Part shown: in pieces, positions 62,451 to 64,000 of the stretch | Layout: each line of letters starts with the position of its first letter | Position numbering within the stretch: position 1 is the first letter of the stretch | NCBI RefSeq assembly: GCF_038719015.1 | Contig: NZ_CP152276.1 | Coordinates: forward strand, 2,275,501 to 2,339,500 | Reading direction: 5' to 3' | Origin: Nguyenibacter vanlangensis | GTDB taxonomy: Bacteria > Pseudomonadota > Alphaproteobacteria > Acetobacterales > Acetobacteraceae | DNA: 64,000 nucleotides | Notes under the pieces: model-generated | Database searches by the model: none | Told to the model about the DNA's origin: nothing | What the model saw: the letters and a program-made list of their open reading frames with translations, nothing else | Made by a program: the position numbers and the translations under genes

Positions 62451-63725
62451 TCAGATCCGGATCAGGAAGGTCGCCCCCGCATCCTCCTCCTGCGGCGCCA
62501 ACACCAGGCTGCCGCCGTGGTCCTGCACGATCTGCCGCGCCAGGCTCAGCCCGATCCCGGTGCCGCCCTCGCGCAGCGAGAAGAACGGCCGGAAGATCAG
62601 TGCCGCCTCCGCCGGGGCCACGCCCGCGCCGCTGTCGCGGATGCCGATCGTCACCTGCTCGGCATCGGCCCGCGCCCACAGCGCCACCCAGGCCGGGCGG
62701 CGCGGACCGGCCAGCGCCGCCTGCGCGCCGTTGGTCGTCAGCGCGATCAGCGCCTGCACCAGCAGGTCGCCGTCCAGCCGGGCGACGATGTCGGGCATGG
62801 GCGGATGCAGGCGCAGCGCGACGCCCTGCCCCTCCCACATGCTGTGGAACAGCCGTCCGACATCGTGCAGCATCGCCCCGACCGACAGGGCGCGCGGGGC
62901 CACGGGCGGCAGGCGCGCCAGATGCCGGTATCCCTGCACGAACCGGTCCAGCCCCTGGATGCGGCGCAGGATGGTCGCCACCGCCAGCGCGGCCTCGGGC
63001 ATCGCCGCCGCGTCCCCGCCGGCCAGCATGTCCTGCGCGCTTTCGGCCAGCGAGGACACCGGGGTCAGCGAATTCATGATCTCGTGGCTCAGCACCTGCA
63101 GGACCTCGCGCAGGGCGTTGGCCTCGCCCGCATTCAGCTCGGCCTCGATATCCGTCAGCGCCACCAGCCGGGCCAGGGGGCCGTGCAGGCTGGCCTGCGC
63201 TACCGACAGGGCATAATGGCGCGCCCCGCCCGGACGGTCCAGCCGCACCACGGCCCGGCCCTGCGCCTCGGCTCGCGCCAAGGAGGATGCCAGGGAAGAT
63301 GCGAGGGAGGCCGCCAGCGCCGCGGGCGGGTCCGGCACCCGGTCATCGGTACCGAACAGCCGCCGCGCCGCGCGGTTGGCGGCGCGCAGCACGCCGTCAT
63401 GCGTCACGCCCAGCAGCGGCACCGGCGCATGGTCCAGCATGGCGCGCAGCATCGCGGTCTGGTCCGGGCGCGGCGGCGGGGCGCGCAACCGGGCCGCCCG
63501 GTTCCGCACCCGCTGTTCCAGCCGCGCCAGCCGCCCCAGCACCAGCGCCCCCAGCAGCAGCGCACAGGCCGACATGACCAGGGCGGCGGCATAGAACCGG
63601 TGCAGCACGCACAGCACCACCAGCCCCCCGCACGACGCGACCCCGGCCAGGCAGCAAGCGGCCGGGACCAGCCCCGGCGCGACATGTTCGACATCCCGCG
63701 CGCCGCCGGCCGCCATGTCGGCCAT
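62451..63725 (-). CDS. NtrY/NtrB-like sensor histidine kinase
   Basis: 424 residues. N-terminal helices (LVPAACCLAGVASCGGLVVL, then AAALVMSACALLLGALVLG) anchor it. A PAS-like domain (about 95-205) includes the repeated ASLASSLASSLAR stretch made by a 12-bp repeat. The phosphoacceptor is in QVLSHEIMNSLTPVSSLAES, and the ATP lid is GGTGIGLSLARQIVQDHGG. It lies 6 bp downstream of a sigma-54-type regulator gene on the same strand, its probable partner. Confidence 0.9.
   Translation of the reverse strand: MADMAAGGARDVEHVAPGLVPAACCLAGVASCGGLVVLCVLHRFYAAALVMSACALLLGALVLGRLARLEQRVRNRAARLRAPPPRPDQTAMLRAMLDHAPVPLLGVTHDGVLRAANRAARRLFGTDDRVPDPPAALAASLASSLASSLARAEAQGRAVVRLDRPGGARHYALSVAQASLHGPLARLVALTDIEAELNAGEANALREVLQVLSHEIMNSLTPVSSLAESAQDMLAGGDAAAMPEAALAVATILRRIQGLDRFVQGYRHLARLPPVAPRALSVGAMLHDVGRLFHSMWEGQGVALRLHPPMPDIVARLDGDLLVQALIALTTNGAQAALAGPRRPAWVALWARADAEQVTIGIRDSGAGVAPAEAALIFRPFFSLREGGTGIGLSLARQIVQDHGGSLVLAPQEEDAGATFLIRI
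63270..63311. repeat. 12-bp degenerate tandem repeat in the kinase gene
   Basis: Successive units with the pattern sagGrAkGATGC encode SLASSLASSLA in the PAS-like region of the kinase. Degenerate but in frame. Confidence 0.6.
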
Positions 63726-63731
63726 CGCGCC

Positions 63732-64000
63732 CTACAGCCCGTGCCGCGCCATGCGCCGGTACAGCGCCGGACGGGTCAGGCCCAGTTCGCGCGCGGCGTG
63801 GCTGACATTGAAGCCGTGGCGGCGCAGCGCGGCCTCGATCATCGTCTTTTCGGACTGCGCCAATGTCAGGTCCTGGACAGCCGAGTCCTGGGCGGCCGGG
63901 TCCTGCTCCGCCGCGTCCCCGGCACCTGGCATCGGTTCCGCCAGATCCTCCGGCCCCAGCACCGGCGCCCGCGCCAGCACGGTGGCCCGCTCCATCGCCT
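63732..64000 (-). CDS. Sigma-54-dependent response regulator, C-terminal part (5' end off window)
   Basis: The last 88 residues or so of an NtrC-family regulator. The start of the visible part, AMERATVLARAPVLGPEDLA, corresponds to the end of the AAA+ domain. A linker with a 15-bp repeat (repeated D-P/S-A-A/V-Q) precedes the Fis-type HTH EKTMIEAALRRHGFNVSHAA and GLTRPALYRRMARHGL. It precedes the kinase gene on the same strand. The receiver and ATPase domains lie past the right edge. Confidence 0.88.
   Translation of the reverse strand, partial: AMERATVLARAPVLGPEDLAEPMPGAGDAAEQDPAAQDSAVQDLTLAQSEKTMIEAALRRHGFNVSHAARELGLTRPALYRRMARHGL

Overview
The window is about 64 kb of GC-rich DNA from what looks like an acetic acid bacterium (Acetobacteraceae, Gluconacetobacter-like). 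I infer this from the alphaproteobacterial DksA that lacks most zinc cysteines, the PQQ/sorbosone-dehydrogenase-type lipoprotein, the PAS-GAF-GGDEF-EAL phosphodiesterase, and the many NodT-type efflux systems. The genus is an inference; no rRNA gene is present.

Layout. (1) 1-6.4 kb: a phosphate regulon on the minus strand, pstC-pstA-pstB-phoU-phoB-phoR-pstS. pstC carries a one-base frameshift. pstS runs off the left edge and has its own PHO-box-like array buried in the 3' end of phoR. (2) 6.4-10.2 kb: a c-di-GMP phosphodiesterase-like protein, a 57-residue membrane protein, an AIM24-family protein and a DUF3309 peptide. (3) 10.4-17.0 kb: rfbBACD for dTDP-L-rhamnose, then a convergent 1057-residue methyltransferase/GT2/GT4 fusion. 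(4) 17.4-40.0 kb: a surface-glycan region with GT-C membrane glycosyltransferases (PIG-V-like, two GT87-like and a 573-residue multi-pass protein), a polyprenyl-phosphate GT2, a sulfotransferase, two near-identical acyltransferase-3 genes, a PAP2 phosphatase, an SMR/ArnE-size transporter, a serine hydrolase and a HAD-UbiA fusion. It is interrupted at 21.2-27.7 kb by housekeeping and transport genes (tRNA-Thr, dksA, an outer-membrane factor with a divergent tetR, GNAT, panB, an amino-acid permease). (5) 40.5-46.0 kb: an aldo/keto reductase, a MASE1-like diguanylate cyclase, a PQQ-type dehydrogenase lipoprotein and a phosphoesterase. (6) 46.0-53.9 kb: a marR-FUSC-DUF1656-HlyD-NodT aromatic-acid-type efflux operon, a divergent second marR with an MFS exporter, and a conserved hypothetical gene. 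(7) 53.9-54.9 kb: an IS1595-like insertion sequence with 8-bp target duplications, inserted in a palindromic intergenic repeat whose uninterrupted copy lies at 62.3 kb. (8) 55.0-64.0 kb: a lysR divergent from an RND pump/fusion protein/outer-membrane factor operon, then an NtrY-like kinase and the C-terminal end of a sigma-54-type regulator.

The most notable hypothesis is that region 4 builds and exports a lipid-linked pentose or other polyprenyl-linked glycan. HAD-UbiA would load phosphoribose on polyprenyl phosphate, PAP2 would dephosphorylate it, the SMR protein would help flip it, GT-C enzymes would use it outside, and the acyl-, sulfo- and hydrolase genes would decorate it. The arrangement recalls the mycobacterial decaprenylphosphoryl-arabinose genes, but dprE1/dprE2 are not in the window.

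Three cross-cutting patterns stand out. Short in-frame tandem duplications (12, 15 or 18 bp) recur near gene ends. Two genes (pstC and the transposase) each carry one extra base in a three-base A/T run. Strong perfect hairpins lie between many transcription units.
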